A stretch of 64,000 nucleotides of DNA, taken from positions 2,914,001 through 2,978,000 of the forward strand of contig LATX02000001.1 of assembly GCA_001466705.2 (NCBI GenBank), written 5' to 3'. Shown in pieces: positions 35,721 to 46,241 of the stretch (position 1 is the first letter of the stretch; each line of letters begins with the position of its first letter). The position numbers were made by a program, and so were the translations under genes. Under the pieces are notes generated by a model. It worked only from the letters and a program-made list of their open reading frames with translations. It had not been told where the DNA came from and did no database searches. This stretch comes from Moniliophthora roreri. Lineage: Eukaryota > Basidiomycota > Agaricomycetes > Agaricales > Marasmiaceae.

Positions 35721-36058
35721 GCTTTATAACGTGTCGGGGTTGCATTGCTGGGGAGAATTACATTATTTCTACATGGACTGCTCCAAGAATTAATGGACAT
35801 ACGATGCATTCATACTGGACGTTGGCACATGTCACTGCCATGGATTTGACTCGGAGGTAGCACCTTTCTTGGAACCATCCTCGCATTGAACTTGCCGCTC
35901 CTTTCCGGTGCAAATCCCCGGTGACACTAGTGCCTCCATCGCCTAGTTTAACCTTAGTTGTCAGAAATTCCAAATGGCCGTGGCGCATACCTCCCGCAAT
36001 GTGCTGTCATATTACACTCAAATTTGAAAAAAGGTACAAATCGTATGTACAATCTTTG

Positions 36059-37488
36059 TCACACAAACAAATAATCTAAGAATAATCCAGCCCATATGAT
36101 TCCACCGAGCTGCCATGCATTGGATTCGAACTGTGAGAGCAACAAATCAGCAGTACAGAACCAAGTTCATACGTGACGACTCACAAATTTCAAACAGCTC
36201 TGAGGGCTTTCGGTATTTACGCTGAAGATTTGATAGAAGAAATGAAGTGCACCACCACCTACACTCACGACCAAGAACCATGCCGCTTGACGGTTGAATA
36301 TTCCTGCGATAGCGAGGCAAGATACCATCAAAGAGGAGAAAAGCGATAGCATGGGACGCGCATGTTGTCCGAATAACAAAGCGGTTGACTTGACTCCCGC
36401 TTTCACGTCGTCTTTCTTGTCCTGAGAGCCATAAATGGTATCTGTAACGCAAGTTAGTATGTGAACAACATCACGCGGGAGTGGCGAACCATAATGAAGT
36501 GTCCAGCTAGTCGAGCGCAGGATGTCAATGATTGCTGTTGATTAAGCTCCGTATATTTACTCACCACCACCCTGCCACCACAAGCATGGCAGCGGACATA
36601 GTCGCGTTCGGACGAAGCGCCATGATGGTAACTGCGGCCGGGAAATTGACAGCTACCCCTATTGTACGTTAGTAGAGAGGCTGAGAGATAAGCTAGGGAT
36701 CCCAACCAAGCCATGCCTGGGGCCAATAGGTAATCCGTTTCATCAGGGGATATATGCCTGGGAGCGGAAAGATTGCCACTAGGCCCATATACCAGCTTTG
36801 GAGGGTTCAATGTACAGACACAGCGAAGAGGATATGGAAGACTTACGCATACTTGTTGAATGGCCAGATGCATGCAATGAGGACGACCAAGTGCATCAAA
36901 GTGAATATCAGCGCTCCAGGAACGGAGACCTGTCCGGAAGCTATGGGACGATGTTTGGTGCGCTCTGCAAACCATATTTCGCATCAAAAACTGTCCACGG
37001 AAAACTGGTGGCAACTTACCGACAAGCCTATCCAAGTCTCGGTCAAGTATATCGTTCCATACGCATCCTGCACCTAAGAATATACGCTTAGAAGGGGATA
37101 CAGGAGAGTCATATGAAACCCACTAAAGAGACGTCAGCCAGGGTAGCGATTGTCTTGGAGTTACTTACCTGTGTAGGACAGCCGCTCCGAAAAGACCATA
37201 CACCATGAGATAAGCATAAGCAGACAGTGGTAAGGCCAGAGAGTAGGCAGACATTGTAACAGCCCATGCTAGACAGGAGAGAGAACATATTCAGATAAGG
37301 AGACACCCGATGCTAAAATCATGCTCACCTACGGGCCAAAATATCAGCATGCTACCTGCAAATATGTTGCATCTAGAAAGTTTAACCTGTGGGACATTGG
37401 TATAAGTGGAAGGCCTCCTTGATTAACGAACACTGACCCATCGATACCAGGTCACAGTGGATACGGTAGCATCAGTAGGTGTCGCCAT
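36059..37488 (-). CDS. UbiA-family aromatic prenyltransferase
   Basis: Multi-exon integral membrane prenyltransferase, about 300 residues, start MATPTDATVSTVTWYRW (exon 37438-37488). Spliced reading gives the first Asp-rich motif NDILDRDLDRLVERTKHRPI, then YPLMKRITYWPQAWLG, then the second motif QDKKDDVKAGVKST. The last exon ends NAWQLGGIIWAGLFLDYL. These motifs bind the Mg-diphosphate of the prenyl donor in the 4-hydroxybenzoate polyprenyltransferase family. Unlike mitochondrial Coq2, the N-terminus is short and lacks an Arg-rich presequence, so a role in secondary metabolism (prenylation of an aromatic acid) is plausible. An O-methyltransferase is transcribed divergently 1.1 kb away. Confidence 0.85.
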
Positions 37489-38591
37489 TTCGTCTTGAGG
37501 AGATACCTTTGATGGACAGTGAACTTATAAGCCCTTCGAGTGTTCATTTGTTACATATCCTATAAGGAAACTAAAATGGACACTTGAGACGGAACATGTT
37601 TAGCCCATTGCACAACATGAGAATTCTGCGCTACTTGTCTTCAGCTAAGTTAGCTCATATGTTACTGAATCGCACGTAAAGGTTCCCAATTTGCAATGCT
37701 TTTAGGGTGCATTAGGTGTTTTGCATTCATGATGAACCGGCTCACCAGACATTTAGACCTTGAGGCTAAGCGATTCCTACTTTTTCTGTTCAGCGGTGTA
37801 GTCAATGACTATACGGGTAGTACCTCTGTGGCTTGATACCCGTCAACGACCCATTTACCATTGGTAGGATCTTCGCTTAGAATTCCTGTATTGACTGATA
37901 AAGAATTGCTTCAAATTTCTGGAAGGATTAGGTGTCGATATTAATAGAAGTGATTAAACCAAAGTACACACTAATGGAGACACCGGTAGGTCCCATACAC
38001 ACGTCGGTTTCTTCGGAGGGTAGTGGGAACATCGATCATAGAATTTTGACCGTATCTCGCGTTCTATGCCGCTCAGGATCCAATAGCGGTGGTCTAGTCA
38101 CGGAGAATAAATTGTCCTGCTTAGCTTCTAGAACGGATAAATTCTCAATTCATGGAGCGAGGTGTGGTTGGATACATGTTCAAAAGATGGTCCATAAACT
38201 GCTTGAACCATTTATCTGATGGTATTTGAAATCGAACCCTTGACGAAAATTACTGTAGGAAAGATCATCAGTAAGCAGGGACACTGTAGGTATTACTCAC
38301 AACAGAGTTTGATATCAAGAGAGCGAGCCAGCCGGTTTGAGCAAATCCCATCGAACCACTAAGACTCAAAGGCAATATCATGAGACATGGAGATGATTGA
38401 CACGTCAATAATTACAGAAATGGAAGAAGAAAACGACACTAGCATGTCACACGTGAAAGATGGGTGAAGATGAGTGAAGGAGACAGAAGGGGACAAAGCG
38501 GTTACATTGTCACACATCACTTGATATTGATCTTTCATCACAGCCTTTAAAATGTTGCCTTATTCCGGTCGAGTTCATCGAAATCTTCAAT
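37489..38591. promoter_or_regulatory. divergent intergenic region, prenyltransferase/methyltransferase
   Basis: This 1.1-kb gap separates two divergently transcribed biosynthetic genes, so a shared promoter is possible. The frame at 37932-38219 shows no family resemblance. No distinct binding motif was identified. Confidence 0.4.
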
Positions 38592-40215
38592 ATGGCCAGC
38601 CCCCTAACTGCTTTAGTTGATATCATCTCGAACGGCGTCGGATCCATCGAGTCTGCATACAAGGAAAAGGGTGCATCTGTGCCTTCGCTCGACGTGCCGT
38701 TCGCCCCGGGACCTCTGGACAATGATCCAGCCTTGGAAATGACCATTAGGACAGTCATTGCTGCGTCCCTTCAGCTCATCGCCAACATTCGGCATCCTAT
38801 GGAAAACATTCAAGAAGCAGCGACTGCCTTTTACATGTCCGCGGCATTGGACACGGTTAACGAGGCCCATGTTGCGAACGTACTGATCGGCGCAGGTCCA
38901 GAAGTATGATTTGAACCATTATTTCCTTTTCATGTTTATTTGACTATTTCAGGGATTACATGTCGACGAAATTGCGAAAGAAGTCGGGATTGAAAGCCCT
39001 CAACTAGCAAGAGTTCTTCGATACCTTGCCACTCGCCACATCTTCAGAGAAGTCAAACCAAACGTTTTTGCTCACAATCGTGCCTCCGCGCTCCTTACGA
39101 AAAGAGCACCTCTGCACGAAATCCGCGAGAAGTACGCCTTACGTTACCCTTTCTGTTTGCGACGGTTCTCAATGATCTTACAGTCCTGTAGCCCAATACG
39201 ATGACTCTCCAGCCGCTGCATTTGTTGGACATGTGTACGTTCGATAGGTTTATCTATGTGTGAGATCTACTGATCTGCACACAGCGCCGGAGAAGCCCTG
39301 AAGGGAGGCCCATACCTCTCATCTTATCTCCTGGGTGGACACAAAGAACACCTCTCTCCCTTCAACATGTCTATCGGAGTTAATGAATCGATCTGGCAAT
39401 GGTGGGAGCAACCAGGAAACGAAATGCGACCACGTCGCTTCGCTACCGCGATGAAAGGAGGAGGCGAGCGTTTCCCGCCGTCTATCTATATCGAGGGTCT
39501 GTTCCCAATACCATCACTGGTTGGTAAAAGCTGAGCCGATGCCTTTTAGCTTTCGACTGGGCATCTCTCAACGAAGGTGCTGTTGTTGTCGATGTCGGAG
39601 GCGGAGTGGGTCCTGTTACGCTGGCTCTTCACAAGGCATTCCCACAGATAACCTGTGTTGTGCAAGATTTGCCACCAGTCATCAGCGAAGCACAAAAGTT
39701 CTGGGAGAGCGAGGCGCCCAATGCCGTTCCCAGCGGAAAGGTCAAACTTCAAGGTGCGTCAAGTGATACCGTATTCTTGCTGCTGCTAAATCATTCTCTC
39801 ACCTCCAGTCCATAACTTCTTCGAGCCCCAAGCCGAGAAAAACGCTGCTGTCTACTTCCTCCGACTGGTACTCCACGACTGGCCGAATAACAAGAGTCAA
39901 GACATTCTTAGAAATTTACGAGCATCCGCAAACGATGACACGAAGCTCATTCTTTTTGACATGGTTGTCCCTCATGCTTGCGCTGAGGCTTCGCCTATTC
40001 CAGGCGTTCCGGTTGGACCACCTGCACCACCACCGCTTCTCTCCAATTTTGCTGCGGGACCTTTTATCACCATGGTGGATATTCAGATGCTCAACTTGAT
40101 GAATGGCATGGAGCGTACGATGGAAGGTTTCGTTGAACTTGGGAAGGAGACTGGATGGAAACTTGAGTCGTTCAAGCCGGGGCCGCTGACGGCGTTCGTA
40201 TTCTCTGCAGTATAA
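38592..40215 (+). CDS. fungal O-methyltransferase (COMT-like)
   Basis: Predicted 454 residues in six exons: 38592-38903, 38953-39131, 39184-39234, 39285-39496, 39550-39753 and 39809-40215, in exact frame. A dimerisation and winged-helix region (LHVDEIAKEVGIESPQLARV) is followed by SAM motif I, VVVDVGGGVGP (about residues 263-273), and VVQDLP. The catalytic region LRLVLHDWPNNKSQDIL places the likely general-base His in HDW. A Pro/Ala-rich insert (GVPVGPPAPPP) lies near residue 400. Such enzymes methylate phenolic hydroxyls in fungal secondary metabolites. Its position beside a UbiA prenyltransferase suggests methylation of a prenylated phenol, which is inference. Confidence 0.88.
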
Positions 40216-40714
40216 GTGAGACGTATGTACAATAAACTATCTTAATGTCGATTTTGCTGGTGTATTGGATGGTTTTTCTCTGTTCGTATCCCCAACTTCA
40301 TCGTTATTTAAGCAACTATAAGCGCCCTCCGCGACTTTGTCCTGTACCACCATGTTCATTCACACCAATTCACCAAAAATACTCTGACAGTAATCCGTTC
40401 CTGGAACGGGCAAAATGAGTTCGTGTTTCCATCGGATAACCTTTCCTCGGAGTGCGCTTTACAAGAGTTCTATGGGACAGTAAGCGACTTGGCATGTGGT
40501 ACGTATGTTAAATTTTTTCTGGAAAAAGATGATACCATTAATCTGAATCTAGACATAAAGACAGTTCGAGACACCATTCAAGCGGTCCAAAAGCTTCTTG
40601 TAGCGCTCCTAGCTAGATGTTACAAGTGCCACCATCTCGTTATTTTTGTATCCTAAATTTCGCCTCCGCCAATGGGATGTTCACTACAGCGAGTCTTCTC
40701 ATGTCTCCAGGGGC
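40216..40714. other. intergenic, about 500 bp
   Basis: This follows the O-methyltransferase stop. A 77-codon plus frame at 40423-40656 encodes a charged, helical-looking peptide, but I found no partner exon or family. Confidence 0.4.
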
Positions 40715-41565
40715 AGGATCCCTCGCTTGGAGAGAGAGACCACACTGTTCCAGCAGACGCAACTTCGTTGATCGGTTCCACAGTTGTCATTCAGCTATGA
40801 ACACTGCATATCAGTGACGAACAATAACAGTGGGCGTTTACCCTTTCCATAATTACAGTAATTCGTGAGCAGGACTTTTGCAGAACTTACTGCGGACAAC
40901 GTTCTTAATTTGTCGCCTAGATAATGGCTTTTTCAGTGAGTTGCTCCCCAACCCGTTCCGTAAAGCGATGCTCAGACATAGACCAGTGGTGATTTCATTT
41001 TTGTCCTGGTATCTTTTTGCAAGCATGCGGTCTGTGATAGCTTTTCCCGATAGGATGGTTCAGTCGGCACCCTTCTGGCGATCCACTACAACTTCGCAGT
41101 GGAGGTGATCCTAGCATTCTTTAGCTTTAGCGACACGAACAGGTATCAACCACCGAATTTCAGCAATTGCTCGAGTCTTATTCCAGCCACAGAAATCCCG
41201 AGTTCGAACGTCAGATGCTCCCGCAATGCCAGGCTCTGATGGTGGCGATCTGGTACATCTTGGACCTTTTTGTTGCTAGTGCCATGAAGCTCGATTCTGC
41301 ACGGTATATGCAGTCGCCGGAATATCTCGAAGAGACCAGCATAGAATGGAGGGTGTGGCTCTTCTCTCCGAACTCGAACTGGAATCTTCTCGCAAGCCTT
41401 GATGTGTATATATCATGGCACCGATTGTTTCTGACCAGAGCTGGGATGCTTTCGTGGACTCACTGCAGACTCCCGTCCACGCCGAATATGGGGAACCTTG
41501 GATCTCTAGCTGTCTCTAATCAGGGACATGCTGACCGTTTCCGAACGCTTCATGGATATCAGGAT
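40715..41565 (+). pseudogene. decayed acyl-CoA dehydrogenase/oxidase copy
   Basis: This is a remnant of a duplicate of the intact gene at 43259-45384. At 40884 an acceptor CAG is followed by the equivalent of exon 2, LTADNVLNLSPR, then an in-frame TAA, then WLFQ with the same GT donor position; the intact gene reads LTKDDILNLSEKYWAFQ. At about 41068-41105 the equivalent of exon 4 (LLAIHYN) is fused directly to the equivalent of exon 9 (FAVEVIL), so most of exons 4-8 is deleted. From about 41130 the exon 9 sequence continues (SHRNPEFER, PQCQALMVAI, LDLFVASAMKLD) with a further internal loss and frameshifts. Traces of exon 1 may extend left to about 40715. Confidence 0.75.
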
Positions 41566-43258
41566 GGTCTCTAGTACATATCATCCTGTATTTCTTCACC
41601 GTTGACGACTTCCTGTTTGCAACCGATATTCTTTTCATGATGGATATGAACGTAGTTGCTGCAATCTGAGAAAGCGATGAAGACGATCTTGCTTGAACTG
41701 CACTGCACGTTGCTGTCCCGGTTCCTCGTCAACGGTCATGACCTCTGCAGTTCGTTCATATCTTCGGGACACTTGTTCCGCAAACGACCAGTTAGTAGTA
41801 ATTTTCTCTGCTCTCAAACCTACCTCACAACCAGGAACAGAACCCGGGTGATGAATTTGTTACAGCGACTGGTGCCTTCAATCACGCAGATGCCCTGGCG
41901 GATCGAATAGCTTGTCAATTCATCGTCTCCTTCCGGCTCACACTCGCTCTCTTGTCGTCATTCAGAAACTAACCTACATCAAATCAAACTCTTCCTCGCA
42001 CACCCTCTTATGGCCTCTACGACCCAAATCCACCTCCTGCCCAGCCTTATACGAAGTCTCCGTTTGCTTATTTGATCGTCCCACAATTTTATACTCGGTC
42101 ACCTCAACTCGATACCGGATTCCGACGGTTAGGCGATATATCGACATGGTGCTTTGATTGCAATGAAACAGCTCACCTCCCTCTCACCGTTCCAAACATG
42201 CACCAAGGATTGTTCAACGTCAACGGCCTCGACATTAATTCAATTGCTACAGTTTACCGAGCGAAAAATTCCATCCTAGACGGTCTCACGAGTCACCACG
42301 CCGAACCCTGGTTATCGAAGCGAGACTACCGTGTTGTGTTTACCTATACTTAGGAAGAGCCGGAGTAAAGGTCTATAATTCACACTAATTCAGTGCTCTT
42401 CAAAAAATACTTTAGTTGAACTTACAAAAATTGACACTTTGCCCCAGATCGACTGAAATAAAACAACCGCAAACGGCTGTAAGTGACTCGGCTATTCACG
42501 CTGTGTGAAATTAGATAAGCGCTCTGTAATTACCACCATCTTCACAAGCGGCAGATCCGTCCTACCCGCACTCCAGCACATTCTTGGACCCACATTAGAT
42601 GTCACTATCCTGTAGCCTTAGTGTTGGAATGGGGCCCACTGGTCTCGGGGAAAGATCTGCTCATGGTTTGTTGACACGGTTCAATTTTAGTACCACTGTT
42701 TTCAACCGAACCAAAGATTTAGGGACTCAGCGCTGGAACTGCGGAAAAAAGAACGCAATCTCAGGCCAAATGCCTTGTTCCTGTTCCTTTGGGTGTAGTC
42801 CGAACCGATATCCAAGAATAAGCGTATCTTCAAACCAACATCACTTTGACAGCCAGAATGATGACTGATGAAAGTCAAGAAACCAAAGCTTTCCCGGAAA
42901 GAACAAAGGTGGTACAGTTGTTTTTACATTCCCTAACCAGATAATGAACACTTAGGGGAGTATGGGATGTTCACTGAGGTACAGCGAATAGTTGCGGCTC
43001 TGGTTTCTCGCTTTCACACAGCTGGACAACATTTGGATAAAGTGCATTTCGGGGCTATTTGACATCCGAGGTCGTGAATTTTGACTGTCACTCTTCTATT
43101 CTATAGATACCTGTGCCTCACCTCATGGCCAGGTTGCTTCGACTTATAGTTATGCGAGTACACAAGCATGTAACCTGTCAGGGGTTTCTAGACCCTTAAA
43201 CAGTAGCAGGCAAGCGTGCCGTTCTCTGTATTCTCACTACCTTAACTCACGGCTCTCG
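41566..43258. other. intergenic, about 1.7 kb
   Basis: Several short plus frames (41656-41910, 42072-42353 and 42599-42868) show no family resemblance and no clear exon linkage. The right end should contain the promoter of the acyl-CoA dehydrogenase gene. It may include more debris from the decayed duplicate. Confidence 0.4.
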
Positions 43259-45384
43259 ATGTCCAGGACTACCTCTGAACTCGCCTGTACAAGCCTCTGG
43301 AGAACCCGTACAGAGAATTTGTCCTTTGAACAGCACATTTCGCTCAGCTATGACCGGTGCAGATCGATAGTGAATGCGTTCAGTAAGTATTTCTGTTCTT
43401 TTACCGATCGATCACACTCACGAAAAGAATTTGTAGAACTCACAAAAGATGATATCCTCAATTTGTCGGAAAAGTATTGGGCATTCCAGTGTGTTTCTTC
43501 CCTTTTCGTTCAGTGGCTAGATTCTGATATACAGAAATCAGGACGGATCCCATTCATGCGATTGTACATAAATTTGCCTTTTTATTCATGCGATCGCCTC
43601 ATCATTTTCACTTTAACAGGACGCTGGAGTCCTCACTCTTCTCAACATTCACTACAATCTATGCACTGGGACGCTCGCTACATATGCCTCTGACAGACCG
43701 GATATTGCAGCGTTAGTGGAGAAGCTGTTGCGATTTGAAATTTCGTAAAAAGTCTTCAAAGTCTACGTTGTTCCGACTCACCAAACATTATTTTTTTTCA
43801 CCTAGGGGACAATATTGTCTGACTGAAATCGGACACGGCCTCGATGTTATTAACATGGAGACAACGGCTGTAATGCTCTCGAACGGCGATTTCCTACTAG
43901 ATACTCCAGTTCCAGAGGCTGCCAAGTGAGTGCAGTGACACCGATTGTTGGTACATGAAGCCTGAAACATTTGTTGCTTAACAGGTACATGCCTCCAACA
44001 AGCCCTTGTGGAATTCCCGTTGTAGCAGTAGTCTTCGCGCGTCTAATTGTCAACGGGGAAGACAGGGGCATCAGGCCTTTTGTCGTACATTTGAGTGATG
44101 GGTATAATATGAATCGGAACATAATCTGCAAAGTACTCCCTCCTCGCGGTATTCCGTTTCCCTATTTTCAGTTGCAGCATATGGCTTACACATTATTCAG
44201 GTGGATCACGTCCTTTCAAGCACACTCTGACTTACTTCAAGCAAGTGCGCTTACCGCCCACAGCACTCCTGGGCACTCCCGAAAGAGAGAAAGACGCCCG
44301 TGCCGCTTTCTTCAAGAACATTTTCCGAGTTATCAGCGGTACTCTCTGTATGGGAGCATCGGCACTCTCTGGGATGCGTGTTTCCTGTTACATCGCCGGC
44401 CGTTACAATTTGCGAAGAAAAGTCACCGACTCGTTCACCGGCAGGCCTAGAGCGATTATCAATTTCAGTACTCAGTATATTCCGGTCCTCACTTCGATCG
44501 CTCAGACCCTGGTCATGCAGGCATACACGGAAACAGCGCGTTTATCGTTCGTGGAGGCAAAAGGAGACATTTCCCGGCAGCATCTTATTGCGAGTATCTT
44601 CAAAGCCACTATATATCAGTTTGCGCTTTCTATCCCATTAGTGCTGGGAGATAGATGTGGGGCACAAGGGCTCAGCGCTGTGAACCAGCTTTCGGTCATT
44701 CATGTACGTGCATATCAATCCTCAAATCCTGTGATGGCCCAACGTACTTTACATTCAGGCTGACCTGAGGGGTGGAGCCATAGCTGAGGGCGACATTCTA
44801 GTCACCTCCATACGTGAGTCGCCTCAAAATATTACATTTCAATGAGGTGTTTACCGTAAACTCCAACAGGATTCGCAGTCGAGATAATCCTGGGAAGGAT
44901 TCAGCCACCACCTGCTACTGATCCCACTAGCGTCCTGTACAAACACGAACAGGCATCGATCAATGGGCTCCGGTGGTTCCTCAAGTCTTCGACCAGCCAC
45001 AGAGATCCCGAGTTCGAACACCACTCGCTTCCACAATGTCAGGCGCTGATGGTGGCGATTGGCGTCCGACTTGCTTATGAATCTGCCATGGCTGCGAATA
45101 TTGACCAGCGCGTCCTGGACCTTTTCATTGCAAGTGTCATGAAACTTGATCCTGCATGGTATAGTGAATCTGCTGGAATTTCTCGAGGAGATCAGCACAG
45201 AATGGAGGTTGACTGTGCAATGGCCCTTCTCCCTCAGTTGGAGAGTCTTCTTGCAAAGCTCGATGTGCAGGAGTATATCATGGCACCCATCGTTTCTGAC
45301 CAGAGCTGGAACGCTTTTGTAAACTCGTTACAGACTCTGGGCTACGCCGAACAGGAGGAACCTTGGGTTTCTAGTCATCTCTGA
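43259..45384 (+). CDS. acyl-CoA dehydrogenase/oxidase-like flavoenzyme
   Basis: Predicted 559 residues in nine exons: 43259-43382, 43437-43488, the 22-nt 43542-43563, 43620-43744, 43806-43925, 43985-44148, 44201-44703, 44759-44813 and 44870-45384, in exact frame. Recognisable segments are RTENLSFEQHISLSYDR, DPIHAIDAGVLTLLNIHYNL, YCLTEIGHGLDVINMETTAV, VFARLIVNGEDRGIRPFVV and VRLPPTALLG. These match the fungal acyl-CoA dehydrogenase (NM-domain-like)/oxidase group, FAD enzymes that desaturate or oxidise acyl chains. No peroxisomal targeting tripeptide is present (it ends SSHL). Members of this group also occur in secondary-metabolite clusters. A decayed duplicate lies 1.7 kb upstream. Confidence 0.85.
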
Positions 45385-45687
45385 TATCGATTACGGTCGT
45401 ATTAGTAGTACAGTAGGTTGTACTTGTGGTATCACTGGTACGAAGGACGTCTTGGCAAATATGAGCTGTTCCACCTATGCAAATGTCGTACGATGCAAGG
45501 ATCCATGCTCTATATACGCAAACGGTAGCTGCTTCTGACTTCGTAGGAAGGATAACTGACACGTTAGTCCTTCCGCTCCCACTTCCGCAATACAAGGGTA
45601 TCGTTTGCTACCATTTCCGTAAGAAATACGCATTAGAGCATAGAGCAATGTGACTCACCAAAGACAGTACCCCTTGGTGACCTGAGC

Positions 45688-46017
45688 TCAGTTCTCTGAT
45701 ACCGAGTTTTCGTCTGTTTCACCACTACCATCCTTTCGCTCCAGCGCTGCAAGAAGACTATCCAGTTGACCCAAGACGTTGTTCAGCTTTTCCTCCACTC
45801 CAGTCATCGCGCCGTCAGCGTTATCGAGTTGTTGGAGGAGTTCTACAACGTTGGCTTCGGAGAGCTCCTGTTCGGGGTCGGTATTATGTCCAGGCGAAAG
45901 GACGGAGGATACGCGGGCTAGGTCTGCTTCAATGGATTGGAGATCGGTATTCGAGGTTCCTTGGGTGTTCTCAGTGGATTGTAGGTCAGAGTGGACACCG
46001 TTGACTGGAGGAGACAT
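45688..46017 (-). CDS. small acidic coiled-coil protein
   Basis: An ATG at 46017 opens a 109-residue frame (MSPPVNGVHSDLQSTENTQG). It is rich in Asp, Glu and Gln. The C-terminal half forms an amphipathic helix or coiled coil (VVELLQQLDNADGAMTGVEE, then LNNVLGQLDSLLAAL) and ends in a Ser/Asp-rich tail. The open frame continues upstream to 46095, but without a better start. It lies just downstream of the Ubp2 gene on the same strand. No family is recognised; its size and helix pattern fit a small adaptor or complex subunit. Whether it is independent or fused to more exons is unsure. Confidence 0.55.
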   Translation of the reverse strand: MSPPVNGVHSDLQSTENTQGTSNTDLQSIEADLARVSSVLSPGHNTDPEQELSEANVVELLQQLDNADGAMTGVEEKLNNVLGQLDSLLAALERKDGSGETDENSVSEN

Positions 46018-46241
46018 GATGGGAGTCTGAGAGGTCGAAACTCTGATACTGGCTCTAGCCTGAGGCTTCGTGAGTAATCCATCAAGTCTCACCATTCGTC
46101 ATTGAGTTGGCAAGGTTGATGATATGGATACAGATTGCATGAGATGCAGTGATTGTAAGAACATGAATGCAGTACTACCATACAGTTCTAGCTATAATGA
46201 ACAGTTGTCAGATACTCTTAACAGATTACAATGGGTCCGTT

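Larger units (their letters stand above)
30808..36058. other. gene-poor region, about 5.2 kb
   Basis: No gene was recognised between the P450 start and the UbiA stop. Open frames at 31247-31633, 31874-32194, 33461-33825 and 34239-34508 lack family resemblance and linked exons. The stretch carries a diverged repeat copy (about 32590-32905) and short degenerate repeats with GAATGATAATT and AATAATAA motifs (33390-33470 and 35080-35720). It looks like decayed sequence or old transposon debris. Confidence 0.55.

Noticed and set aside
42072..42353. 93-codon plus-strand frame after the decayed acyl-CoA dehydrogenase copy
   Set aside because: It cannot be aligned to any exon of the intact gene and shows no family motif.
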